A program made the position numbers and the translations under genes. The notes below the pieces were generated by a model. It was not told where the DNA came from, did not search any database, and saw only the letters and a program-made list of their open reading frames with translations. A stretch of 11,071 nucleotides of DNA from an uncultured Alphaproteobacteria bacterium (GTDB taxonomy: Bacteria; Pseudomonadota; Alphaproteobacteria; Sneathiellales; Sneathiellaceae), in assembly GCA_937910835.1 (NCBI GenBank), contig CALEMG010000343.1:1-11071 (forward strand), in the 5' to 3' direction. The stretch's first letter is position 1. The number at the start of each line of letters is the position of its first letter. Shown one piece after another: positions 1 to 6,988 of the stretch.

Positions 1-1
1 G

Positions 2-988
2 ACGGTTGAAGAGACTTTAGATCCTGATTTGCCGATTTGCGACGCCCATCATCACCTATGGGATTTGCGCCCTGGCAGAATAACTCAACGGTATCTTCTC
101 GATGAAATCCTCGCCGATACAAATAGCGGGCACAATATTGTCTCCACCGTATTCATAGAATGCGGCGCCATGTATCGGTCGACCGGACCTGAGGAGATGA
201 AGCCGGTCGGTGAAACCGAATTCGTCAATGGTGTCGCGGCGATGACTGCTTCCGGGCTTTATGGCGATACACGCGTTGCAGCCGGCATTGTCGGCACTGC
301 CGATCTAATGCTGGGCGATGCTGTAGGGCCGATACTGGATGCCCATATAGGTGCGGGCGGCGGACGATTTCGTGGCATTCGCCATCGTGCAAGTTGGGAT
401 GCAAGTGACGAGGTGCCAAACTCATTGCCAACAACGATTGAAAATCTTTACCTAGATGCGACGTTCCGCGAGGGGTTTGCGAACCTCGCCTCTCGCAATC
501 TTAGCTTCGAAGGATGGTGCTATCATCCACAGATTCCACAGCTAACTGATCTTGCACGACATTTTCCGGACACAACTATAATTCTCAATCACTTTGGCGG
601 ACCATTAGGCATCGGGCCTTATAAAGACAAACAGGATGAGTATTTTCCGGACTGGAAAAAATCCGTGTCGGAGCTTGCGAAATGTCCGAATGTCGTTGCT
701 AAACTTGGTGGCCTTAACATGGAGATTAACGGCTTCGGTTGGCATCACAAGAAACGTCCCCCATCCAGCATGGAATTAATGGAAGCGACGCGACGCTTTT
801 ATGAACACACCATCGAACAATTCGGCACCAGCCGATGCCTGTTTGAATCAAACTTTCCGGTCGACAAGGTAAGCTGCAGCTATAATATTCTATGGAATTC
901 TTTTAAGCGACTAACAGCAGATTATAGTGCATCAGAAAAGGCAGATTTATTCCACGACACCGCGAGCCGAGTATACCGTCTCGAATAG
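2..988 (+). CDS. COG3618-type amidohydrolase, 5'-partial
   Basis: TIM-barrel metal-dependent hydrolase of the amidohydrolase 2 family (lactonase or related C-O/C-N hydrolase); the substrate is not identifiable. The frame is open to the left edge, so the true start is probably outside the window. The first start-like codon inside is a TTG at 29, directly before the conserved PICDAHHHLWD segment, which normally lies some residues in. Counting from that TTG: metal-binding HxH at H7/H9, GIRHRASWD at 116-124, YHP at 165-167, NHFGGP at 187-192 (H188) and FESNFPVDK at 272-280. In many amidohydrolases the last motif is GSDWP with a catalytic Asp; here Asn275 takes that place, a variant I also associate with a branch of this family. 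The C-terminal half is full length. It lies 90 nt upstream of an old-yellow-enzyme gene and may be cotranscribed with it. No link to ectoine is seen. Confidence 0.85.
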   Translation, partial: TVEETLDPDLPICDAHHHLWDLRPGRITQRYLLDEILADTNSGHNIVSTVFIECGAMYRSTGPEEMKPVGETEFVNGVAAMTASGLYGDTRVAAGIVGTADLMLGDAVGPILDAHIGAGGGRFRGIRHRASWDASDEVPNSLPTTIENLYLDATFREGFANLASRNLSFEGWCYHPQIPQLTDLARHFPDTTIILNHFGGPLGIGPYKDKQDEYFPDWKKSVSELAKCPNVVAKLGGLNMEINGFGWHHKKRPPSSMELMEATRRFYEHTIEQFGTSRCLFESNFPVDKVSCSYNILWNSFKRLTADYSASEKADLFHDTASRVYRLE

Positions 989-1078
989 TCATGGAATTTT
1001 CATCTGAACTAGTTTTTGAACTTCAGGTCCGTTAAGCTCTCTCCTGGGGCGGATAAATTCTTAGGACAATAATCATCG

Positions 1079-2200
1079 ATGACAAAAACCAATTTATTCA
1101 CACCGATTTCTATTGGTGAACTGCAACTATCAAACCGCGTCGTCATGGCGCCGCTTACACGGATGCGCGCGACCGTTCCAGGTAACATCCCTAACGAAAT
1201 GATGGCGGAATATTATGGCCAGCGTGCAAGTCGTGACAGCTTGATAATTGCCGAGGCCTCCCAGGTTTCGGAGGATGGCCGGGGCGCCCCTTGTACGCCC
1301 GGCATTCATTCCCCAGAGCAAATAGCGGGGTGGAAATTAATCACGGAGGCCGTGCACGCCAAGGGCGGAAAGATTTATCTGCAGCTCTGGCATATGGGCA
1401 GACTGTCGCATCCATCCTATCAACCTGATGGAGGGCTACCAATTGCTCCATCAGCGGTACCTGCAAATGTTGAGGTCACTACGCAGGAATTCAAGCGCGT
1501 TCCCTGCCCCACACCTCGGGCGCTGAAGACTGAGGAAATACCGAGCTTGATCGAACGCTACGTCCATGCTGCCAGCTGCGCCAAGGAGGCCGGTTTCGAT
1601 GGTGTAGAAATCCACTCTGCCAACGGCTATCTGCTGGAACAATTTCTCCAATCGCGAACGAACAAACGCACCGACCTTTATGGAGGCTCGATTGAAAACC
1701 GCTGCCGATTGGTGTTAGAAATTACGAAAGCTATTACTACGGTTTGGGGATCAAATCACGTCGGCATTCGCTTGTCCCCTTATGGTATTGCAAACGATAG
1801 TGGCGAGGACGAGCCAATGCCGCTCTATTCCCACCTCATCAGCGAACTTGATAAGCTTGATTTGGCATATCTGCATCTGATTGAGCCGCGGGCCAGCGGT
1901 ACGGGTCAGCGTGATGTGGATCATAAAAATGTGCCCTCGGCGGCAGAACTCTTCCGTCCCATCTGGCATGGCATCCTGATCGCGGCCGGCAACTTTAACA
2001 GAGAAAGCGCCAATACCATGTTGGCGAATGGCGATGCAGACGCAATTGCCTTTGGTCGCTTCTTCATTTCTAATCCCGACCTGCCCGAGCGATTAAGACT
2101 GGACGCACCATTAACGCCTTATAATCGCGCAACATTTTACAGTCGTGGACCAGAAGGATATATCGACTATCCCACATTGATCAGCACCATGACGGATTGA
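1079..2200 (+). CDS. NADH:flavin oxidoreductase, old yellow enzyme family (NemA-like)
   Basis: A 373-residue FMN-dependent ene-reductase of the classical OYE class, reducing activated C=C bonds (enones, maleimides) with NAD(P)H in the cytosol. The length and almost every family landmark fit. The N-terminal FMN region has PLTR at 25-28 with the classical Thr27. Gln102 lies in LQLWHMGR. The substrate-binding pair is His179/Asn182 in HSANGYLLEQF, with Tyr184 as the likely proton donor. YGGSIENR follows at 201-208, Arg231 in GIRLSPYG, the phosphate-binding end FGRFFISNPDLPERL at 325-339, and a C-terminal FYSRGPEGYIDYP. The ATG at 1079 is preceded by AGGA at 1063-1066, rather far (12 nt). It follows the amidohydrolase by 90 nt and is closed by a hairpin at 2222-2252, so it probably ends that transcription unit. 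The physiological substrate cannot be read from sequence. Confidence 0.93.
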   Translation: MTKTNLFTPISIGELQLSNRVVMAPLTRMRATVPGNIPNEMMAEYYGQRASRDSLIIAEASQVSEDGRGAPCTPGIHSPEQIAGWKLITEAVHAKGGKIYLQLWHMGRLSHPSYQPDGGLPIAPSAVPANVEVTTQEFKRVPCPTPRALKTEEIPSLIERYVHAASCAKEAGFDGVEIHSANGYLLEQFLQSRTNKRTDLYGGSIENRCRLVLEITKAITTVWGSNHVGIRLSPYGIANDSGEDEPMPLYSHLISELDKLDLAYLHLIEPRASGTGQRDVDHKNVPSAAELFRPIWHGILIAAGNFNRESANTMLANGDADAIAFGRFFISNPDLPERLRLDAPLTPYNRATFYSRGPEGYIDYPTLISTMTD

Positions 2201-2221
2201 CGATAAAGTCCGGATAGAAAA

Positions 2222-2252
2222 GCCCGAAAGAGAAATCGCCTCTCTTCCGGGC
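2222..2252. terminator. Hairpin terminator after the OYE gene
   Basis: The 12-nt arms GCCCGAAAGAGA (2222-2233) and TCTCTTCCGGGC (2241-2252) pair with one mismatch around a 7-nt loop. No T-run follows on the + strand. Four A residues precede it (2218-2221), so a U-run would follow only on the minus strand, where no gene is seen. It lies 21 nt after the OYE stop and probably separates that unit from enuR. Strong as a hairpin, moderate as a terminator. Confidence 0.6.
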
Positions 2253-2291
2253 AAGTTAAACGCAAACCCAACAAGCGTTCAGACAGCAAGA

Positions 2292-2313
2292 GATTCCGCC
2301 CGCCGGATTCCGC
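2292..2313 (+). repeat. Short direct repeat upstream of enuR
   Basis: GATTCCGC occurs at 2292-2299 and again at 2306-2313, identical over 8 bases with a 14-nt period. It lies 15-36 nt upstream of the proposed enuR -35. MocR-type regulators often bind direct repeats, so this could be a binding site, but 8 bases could also recur by chance. Confidence 0.3.
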
Positions 2314-2327
2314 AGAAAGAAATTACA

Positions 2328-2355
2328 TTGCAGTTGTCATGCTATCGACTACAAT
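2328..2355 (+). promoter_or_regulatory. Candidate enuR promoter (possibly leaderless)
   Basis: A -10-like TACAAT (2350-2355, five of six consensus bases) lies 16 nt after a weak -35-like TTGCAG (2328-2333). The start expected 6-7 nt after the -10 falls on or next to the enuR ATG at 2362. No Shine-Dalgarno precedes that ATG. Together this fits a leaderless transcript, but the -35 is poor and it is an inference. Confidence 0.4.
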
Positions 2356-2368
2356 TGTCGCATGACAA
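2334..2368. promoter_or_regulatory. Candidate EnuR operator over the enuR start
   Basis: A perfect 9-bp inverted repeat has TTGTCATGC at 2334-2342 and GCATGACAA at 2360-2368, separated by 17 nt. It spans the proposed -10 and the enuR start codon; the right arm includes the ATG. The left arm matches TTGACATGC near the uehA promoter (3776-3784) in 8 of 9 bases. Both regions also carry TACAATTG nearby (2350-2357 and 3787-3794). This suggests EnuR binds both sites and represses its own gene; the protein-site link is inferred. Confidence 0.5.
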
Positions 2369-3753
2369 AATGGATTCCCAAGCGTGAGGCGCTCGATCGT
2401 CCTCTTCATATAGGCATTGCAAATCTTATCAGAGACGCCATCTCCGACGGACAGTTGGCTGTTGGGGAGCGCCTCCCACCTCACCGAACTCTAGCGGATA
2501 TTTTACGCGTCAGCGTTCACACCGTCAGCAAAGCCTATGATGAGGTCACGCGCGCGGGCCTCATCGGCGGTCAGGTAGGGCGAGGAACATTCGTTCTGGA
2601 TCCCGCGCAATCCTCCCGCCAACCATTTCTGATGGAGCGAACCGACCAGGGGCTGATTGATCTTTCGATTGCCAGGCCGCTGTATGACAATATTCATGTC
2701 AGCAGGATGCAATCCGCACTTGCGGAGATGTCCGAGGGAGTGAATCCGGACACCTATCTGGCCTGTCGGCCCAACATTGGTCTGGGGGAACATCGCCATG
2801 CAGGCGTGAAATGGCTTTCGAAGTGCGGACTGGAAACTTCCACAGCAAACGTTGTCATGACCAACGGTGTCAGTCACGGCATGGCGACGGCCCTCTCCTC
2901 GGTTGCCCGTCATGGAGATGTTGTCGTGACAGATGTTATTGCCCATCATCTTATTGTCTCCCTTTGCTCCTATCTCGGACTGCGCCTTCAGGGACTTCGG
3001 ATGGATGAGGAAGGCGTTCTGCCGGATGCATTTGAGGAAGCCTGCAAACAACAGGATGTAAAAGTTTTCTTTACGGTTCCGACCCTTGCCAGCCCGTCCG
3101 TAAACCTAATGTCAACGGAAAGGCGCAAGGATCTCATCCGAATCGCTCGGCAATATGATATCCTGATTGTCGAGGACGATGTCCTTGGCCCTCTGCCTGA
3201 GACGCGTCCCACTCCGATATCTGCGCTCGCGCCTGAAAGATCTATTTATCTTACATCTTTTACGAAATGCGTTATGCCCGGCCTTAGAACAGGATACTTG
3301 GTCGCGCCTGAGGCCCTGCTGCCCTCAATTATAGGAAGGCTAATTGTGTTCAGCTGGATGGCCACCCCATTTATCTCGGAGCTCGCAAGCCGCTGGATTG
3401 ATGATGGTACAGCAGACGAATTAGTGCTTTGGCAGCGCGAAAAAATTGCCGAACGTCACACGATTGTGGCTGAAGAACTGGCCGAATTCGACTGGGTCGG
3501 CCATCCGGCAGCGCTGCATTTCTGGCTTGCGCTACCTGAGCAGTGGACGTCACACAGCATGGTGGAGCATGCGAAAGCACTCGGGGTTGCCGTCGCCCCG
3601 CCGCAACCTTTCATGACGGCGCAATGCGAACCCTTGAATGCGGTCCGAATCGCCGTTGGCGGCGTTGCCCGTACGGAAAGGTTTCAGCAAGGACTAGCCC
3701 TTATCAAAGGCCTCTTAAAACGATCACCCGAGCCCTTACCACAACTGCTATGA
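2362..3753 (+). CDS. enuR: EnuR, MocR/GntR-family regulator of ectoine use
   Basis: A 463-residue PLP-dependent transcription factor. The N-terminal GntR winged helix (about 15-79) includes the DNA-recognition stretch SVHTVSKAYDEV and wing GQVGRGTFV. The C-terminal fold is that of class I aminotransferases (about 95-455): MTNGVSHG at 166-173, EDDVLGP at 271-277 for the PLP pyridine contact, and TSFTKCVMPGLRTGY with the Schiff-base lysine at 302. Lys302 is the PLP lysine I recall for Ruegeria pomeroyi EnuR. There the protein represses the ueh/eut operon and is released by diaminobutyrate and N-alpha-acetyl-diaminobutyrate, both made by the EutD/EutE pathway encoded downstream. It sits directly upstream of uehA in the same direction, as in known operons. 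No Shine-Dalgarno precedes the ATG, and a perfect dyad overlaps the start, suggesting autoregulation. The identification rests on domain order plus context. Confidence 0.92.
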   Translation: MTKWIPKREALDRPLHIGIANLIRDAISDGQLAVGERLPPHRTLADILRVSVHTVSKAYDEVTRAGLIGGQVGRGTFVLDPAQSSRQPFLMERTDQGLIDLSIARPLYDNIHVSRMQSALAEMSEGVNPDTYLACRPNIGLGEHRHAGVKWLSKCGLETSTANVVMTNGVSHGMATALSSVARHGDVVVTDVIAHHLIVSLCSYLGLRLQGLRMDEEGVLPDAFEEACKQQDVKVFFTVPTLASPSVNLMSTERRKDLIRIARQYDILIVEDDVLGPLPETRPTPISALAPERSIYLTSFTKCVMPGLRTGYLVAPEALLPSIIGRLIVFSWMATPFISELASRWIDDGTADELVLWQREKIAERHTIVAEELAEFDWVGHPAALHFWLALPEQWTSHSMVEHAKALGVAVAPPQPFMTAQCEPLNAVRIAVGGVARTERFQQGLALIKGLLKRSPEPLPQLL

Positions 3754-3792
3754 TTGTACTGCGTCAATATAATATTTGACATGCATTACAAT
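3753..3792 (+). promoter_or_regulatory. uehA operon promoter with overlapping operator dyad
   Basis: A perfect -10 box TATAAT lies at 3768-3773. Around it is a nested imperfect dyad: ATTGTA (3753-3758) with TACAAT (3787-3792), and GTCAA (3763-3767) with TTGAC (3776-3780). The inner arms are 8 nt apart. No good -35 is seen at normal spacing, which fits a regulated promoter or a false -10. TTGACATGC (3776-3784) matches the arm of the dyad over the enuR start. The site starts on the last base of the enuR stop codon and lies about 205 nt before the uehA start, so an untranslated leader of roughly that length is implied. A repressor here would block the operon; EnuR is the obvious candidate. Confidence 0.55.
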
Positions 3793-3982
3793 TGAAGGCC
3801 AGACTTCCACTCGAAAAATTCAGGCGGGTCGCTTTTCGCCAAATTCTGATTTCAACAGTATTTCCGGACAAGCATTTACGGGAAGAGTCCGTATTAGCTT
3901 TTACGAACCTTTAAGTGTTTCAGGATTGTGGGACCATTGCGTGCCGGGAAGGGAAATCCGTCAATGATTGCCAATCGCAAAC

Positions 3983-3988
3983 AGGAGG
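3983..3988 (+). promoter_or_regulatory. Ribosome binding site that decides the uehA start
   Basis: AGGAGG at 3983-3988 is a full Shine-Dalgarno. The in-frame ATG at 3990 is only 1 nt away, too close. The ATG at 3999 is 10 nt away and begins a normal signal peptide. The frame is open further upstream, to an ATG at 3915 that adds residues with no signal-peptide character. Confidence 0.85.
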
Positions 3989-3998
3989 TATGATACCA

Positions 3999-5015
3999 AT
4001 GACTTTGAAGAAACGCGGCTTGATTAGCTGTTTGACAGCAATGGCGACAATTGCGGCAGGATTGAGCACTGCAAACGCAGATACATGGAAATACGCATTT
4101 GAAGAATCCCTGACAGAAGTCCAGGGGGTCTATGCGACAAAATTCAAGGAAGAGATCGAGAAAAACTCTGATCATAAAATCCAGCTGTTCCCCTATGGTA
4201 CGTTGGGCGAGTCAGCGGACCTGATGGAACAGACCCAGGCAGGTATCCTGCAATTCGTTGACCAATCTCCCGGATTTACCGGCGCGCTGATCCCCGAAGC
4301 ACAGGTCTTTTTTGTTCCCTACCTACTTCCGACGGATCAAGAGCATCTGGCCCGCTTCTTCCGGGACAGCAAGGCAATTAATGAGGATTTCAAAGGACTT
4401 TACGCGAATCAAGGACTTGAACTTCTGCAGATGTTCCCCGAAGGCGAAGTTGCCATGACGACTAAAGAGCCCGTCAACAGCTGTGCAGATCTGGATGAGG
4501 TAAAATTCCGCGTCATGACGAACCCGCTTCTCGTAGAAGCCTACAAAGCGTTTGGCGCAACACCAACGCCTCTGCCTTGGGGTGAAGTATATGGAAGCCT
4601 GCAAACCAACATCATCCAAGGTCAGGAAAACCCGACTTTCTACCTGTACTCAACGAAGCTGTATGAAGTGACGGACTACATCACCTATACAGGCCACAGC
4701 AACTTTACGACAGCGGTTATGGCCAACAAGGAATTTTTTGATGGTCTTGGAGATACCGACAAGAAGATTGTTCAGGATGCCGCCAAAGCAGCTTATGAAC
4801 ATATTGTTGTTTATCAGGAAGGCCTGGCTCAGCAAGAATTGAAAAAAATCAAGGAAACCAAGCCAAGCATGACGGTTACCGTCCTTTCCGAAGAGCAGCG
4901 CGCCTGCTTTAAAGAAGCGGCCGGAGACGTTGAGGCCAAATTCATCGAAATGACCGGTGATAGCGGCACGGCGATCCTTAAACAGTTCAAAGCAGACCTG
5001 GCTGCCACAAAGTAG
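3999..5015 (+). CDS. uehA: UehA, TRAP periplasmic (hydroxy)ectoine-binding protein
   Basis: A 338-residue DctP-family receptor that binds ectoine and hydroxyectoine in the periplasm and hands them to UehBC. The signal peptide has a KKR basic end, a hydrophobic core and an ANA cleavage site after residue 27. The mature protein starts DTWKYAFEES and closely resembles TeaA of Halomonas and UehA of Ruegeria. In mature numbering I see Glu9, Phe66, Arg144, Trp167, Asn184 and Phe209, the ligand positions I recall from those structures; position 188 is Tyr, aromatic as expected. Conserved stretches include GILQFVDQSPGFTG and AFGATPTPLPWGEVYG. The only two cysteines of the mature protein (135 and 276) could form a disulfide. 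The start at 3999 follows AGGAGG by 10 nt. First gene after the operator region; an intrinsic terminator follows at 5029-5070. Confidence 0.95.
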   Translation: MTLKKRGLISCLTAMATIAAGLSTANADTWKYAFEESLTEVQGVYATKFKEEIEKNSDHKIQLFPYGTLGESADLMEQTQAGILQFVDQSPGFTGALIPEAQVFFVPYLLPTDQEHLARFFRDSKAINEDFKGLYANQGLELLQMFPEGEVAMTTKEPVNSCADLDEVKFRVMTNPLLVEAYKAFGATPTPLPWGEVYGSLQTNIIQGQENPTFYLYSTKLYEVTDYITYTGHSNFTTAVMANKEFFDGLGDTDKKIVQDAAKAAYEHIVVYQEGLAQQELKKIKETKPSMTVTVLSEEQRACFKEAAGDVEAKFIEMTGDSGTAILKQFKADLAATK

Positions 5016-5028
5016 GGCTATACACCCA

Positions 5029-5070
5029 AAAAATATCGGGCGATCTTAAGTAAAACTGCCCGGTATTTTT
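5029..5070 (+). terminator. Intrinsic terminator/attenuator between uehA and uehB
   Basis: AAAAATATCGGGC (5029-5041) pairs with GCCCGGTATTTTT (5058-5070): 13 base pairs with a single G-T wobble and a 16-nt loop, ending in a run of five T. This is a well-formed terminator 14 nt after the uehA stop, inside an operon whose membrane subunits follow 41 nt later. Partial termination here would give more UehA than UehBC, as binding-protein systems usually need; it may also stabilise the 3' end of a processed uehA message. Confidence 0.85.
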
Positions 5071-5111
5071 CCCTCTAGAATTTTGGATTTGAACGATACA
5101 GGGAATGCCTC

Positions 5112-5678
5112 GTGACAGATAAAGCTCACAAATCAATGCTACCCGGTTTCCTGGGTCAGATCGATACACTGATCGGTCGTGTGGAAGCCGTCATCCTCGC
5201 AGCCGGTGTATTATTGATGGGCCTAAATACAGTAGGCAATGTTATTGGCCGCTTCGTCTTCCAATACAGCTTCTTCTTCACGGAAGAGATAAACAGAATT
5301 CTTATTATCATGATCACCTTTGCGGGTATCGGCTATGCTGCGCGCCATGGCCGGCATATCAGAATGTCTGCCATTTATGATGCGTTGCCCATTCGAACGC
5401 GCAAAGTCATGATGATCCTTATTACGATAATCACCGCGTTGACGATGTTTGCCCTGTGTTATTTTTCAATCGGCTATATCATGAAAGTTGCAAACTCCGG
5501 ACGCGTCCTGCCTGCTCTTCAAATACCGGTTTATATGATTTTTCTTTGGGTTCCAGTCGGTTTCGCAGTCACCGGAATCCAGTATGCACTCACAACGGTC
5601 AAAAATATTCTCGAAAAAGACGTCTACCTCTCCACCAGCATGCTGGAAGGGTATGACGACGACGAGATCGAAGTTTAG
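5112..5678 (+). CDS. uehB: UehB, TRAP small membrane subunit (DctQ)
   Basis: A 188-residue inner-membrane protein of the DctQ family, the small permease partner of a sodium-driven TRAP transporter. Four hydrophobic segments are visible at about 25-47, 61-77, 98-122 and 136-160, the usual number. FFFTEEINR (54-62) before the second segment is typical of DctQ, as is [12 protein letters not shown] after it. The C-terminus is acidic (DDDEIEV). The start is GTG at 5112, with AGGGA at 5100-5104 seven nt upstream; an ATG at 5105 is out of frame. The stop overlaps the Shine-Dalgarno of uehC, giving tight coupling. Substrate assignment comes from UehA and the gene context. Confidence 0.92.
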   Translation: MTDKAHKSMLPGFLGQIDTLIGRVEAVILAAGVLLMGLNTVGNVIGRFVFQYSFFFTEEINRILIIMITFAGIGYAARHGRHIRMSAIYDALPIRTRKVMMILITIITALTMFALCYFSIGYIMKVANSGRVLPALQIPVYMIFLWVPVGFAVTGIQYALTTVKNILEKDVYLSTSMLEGYDDDEIEV

Positions 5679-5687
5679 GAGGATCGG

Positions 5688-6971
5688 ATGGCAATCAAAA
5701 TAACAGCAATCATGATCGTCCTGTTACTCGCGGGCCTGCCCATGATGATCCCGCTTCTGCTCGGCGCTTTTTATGGATTTTATGAGCTTTTTAATGGCTT
5801 TTCAAAAATGGACTTCATGGTCCAACAGATGCTCGCGGGCATACGCCCGGCATCTCTAATAGCAGTCCCGATGTTCATTCTGGCCGCGGAAATCATGACC
5901 CGGGGCCAATCCGCAAACCGTCTTATTGACATGGTGATGAAGTTTATCGGCCATGTCCGGGGCGGACTTGCCGTCAGCACGGCCGCGGCTTGCACCCTTT
6001 TCGGGGCGGTATCCGGCTCGACGCAGGCCACAGTTGTTGCTGTCGGGTCGCCATTGCGCCCACGTATGTTGAAGGCGGGATACAAGGATTCATTTATCCT
6101 CGCCCTGATCATCAATGCCAGTGATATCGCCTTCCTTATTCCGCCCAGTATCGGCATGATTATTTATGGCGTAATTTCCAGCACGTCCATTTCAGAGTTA
6201 TTCATCGCCGGTGTTGGCCCCGGCCTTCTGTTAATGGTCCTCTTCTCCGCCTACAGCATGATCTATGCGACCATTAACAGGGTGCCGACAGAGCCGAAAG
6301 CAACCTGGTCTGAACGGTTGAGTGCAGCAAGAAGAGCTATCTGGCCTCTCGGCTTCCCGGTCATAATTATTGGCGGCATTTATGGTGGTATTTTTAGTCC
6401 GACAGAAGCGGCGGCGGCCTGTGTATTCTATGCCCTGATTCTGGAAATTATCATTTTTAAATCCTTGAAGTTCACAGATATTTACCAGATTGCCAAATCC
6501 ACCGGACTGATTACAGCCGTTGTCTTCATCTTGGTTGGCGCTGGAGCCGCCTTTTCTTGGGTGATTTCCTTCGCCCAGATCCCACAGGAAATTCTGGGGG
6601 CGATTGGTATTACCGAGATGGGTCCCAAAGGGGTTCTGGGCGTCATCTCTGTTTCCTTTTTCATCGGATGTATGTTTGTTGATCCGATCGTCGTGATCCT
6701 AGTTCTCGTGCCCATTTTTGCGCCAGTGGTAGAGGCTGTTGCTTTGGACCCGGTTCTGGTGGGGACGATTATCACGTTGCAGGTTGCTATTGGCTCTGCA
6801 ACGCCGCCCTTTGGATGTGATATTTTTACGGCAATCGCCGTCTTTAAAAGACCATATGCAGATGTTGTAAGGGGGATTTTCCCGTTTACGATCATTCTTG
6901 CGGCGGTGTCGGTCGCTCTAATATTTTTCCCGCAGATTGCCCTATTTGCCCGCGATCTGGCATTCCGTTGA
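5688..6971 (+). CDS. uehC: UehC, TRAP large membrane subunit (DctM)
   Basis: A 427-residue inner-membrane permease of the DctM family, normal in length, strongly hydrophobic throughout and expected to have 11-12 transmembrane segments. It forms the transport channel with UehB and uses a sodium gradient to take up substrate released by UehA. Family marks are PMFILAAEIM (61-70), the glycine/serine-rich loop CTLFGAVSGSTQATVVAVGS (102-121), IPPSIGMIIYG (151-161), SPTEAAAA, and near the end GSATPPFGCDIF. The ATG at 5688 follows AGGAGG (5677-5682) by 5 nt, and the gene begins 9 nt after uehB. usp follows after 17 nt. Nothing is truncated. Separate UehB and UehC genes (no Q-M fusion) match the ectoine TRAP systems. 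Confidence 0.95.
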   Translation: MAIKITAIMIVLLLAGLPMMIPLLLGAFYGFYELFNGFSKMDFMVQQMLAGIRPASLIAVPMFILAAEIMTRGQSANRLIDMVMKFIGHVRGGLAVSTAAACTLFGAVSGSTQATVVAVGSPLRPRMLKAGYKDSFILALIINASDIAFLIPPSIGMIIYGVISSTSISELFIAGVGPGLLLMVLFSAYSMIYATINRVPTEPKATWSERLSAARRAIWPLGFPVIIIGGIYGGIFSPTEAAAACVFYALILEIIIFKSLKFTDIYQIAKSTGLITAVVFILVGAGAAFSWVISFAQIPQEILGAIGITEMGPKGVLGVISVSFFIGCMFVDPIVVILVLVPIFAPVVEAVALDPVLVGTIITLQVAIGSATPPFGCDIFTAIAVFKRPYADVVRGIFPFTIILAAVSVALIFFPQIALFARDLAFR

Positions 6972-6988
6972 GGGATAGGAGATAACAT

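Noticed and set aside
2503..3051. 182-codon minus-strand ORF opposite enuR
   Set aside because: Fully inside the EnuR coding region on the opposite strand, with no recognisable domain or ribosome site.
3776..3804. TTGACA at 3776-3781 as a -35 box for uehA
   Set aside because: The bases 17 nt downstream (CCAGAC) do not resemble a -10; TTGACA is better explained as part of the operator half-site.
3776..3967. 63-codon ORF in the enuR-uehA intergenic region
   Set aside because: It starts inside the operator dyad, lacks a ribosome site and shows no family resemblance; the region is better read as uehA leader.
3915..3998. N-terminal extension of UehA from the ATG at 3915
   Set aside because: It would put 28 residues before a clear signal peptide; the AGGAGG at 3983-3988 points to the ATG at 3999.
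6482..6988. 168-codon minus-strand ORF opposite uehC
   Set aside because: Antisense to a clear DctM gene, with a low-complexity Thr/Ile/Pro/Ala composition typical of the reverse strand of a membrane-protein gene.
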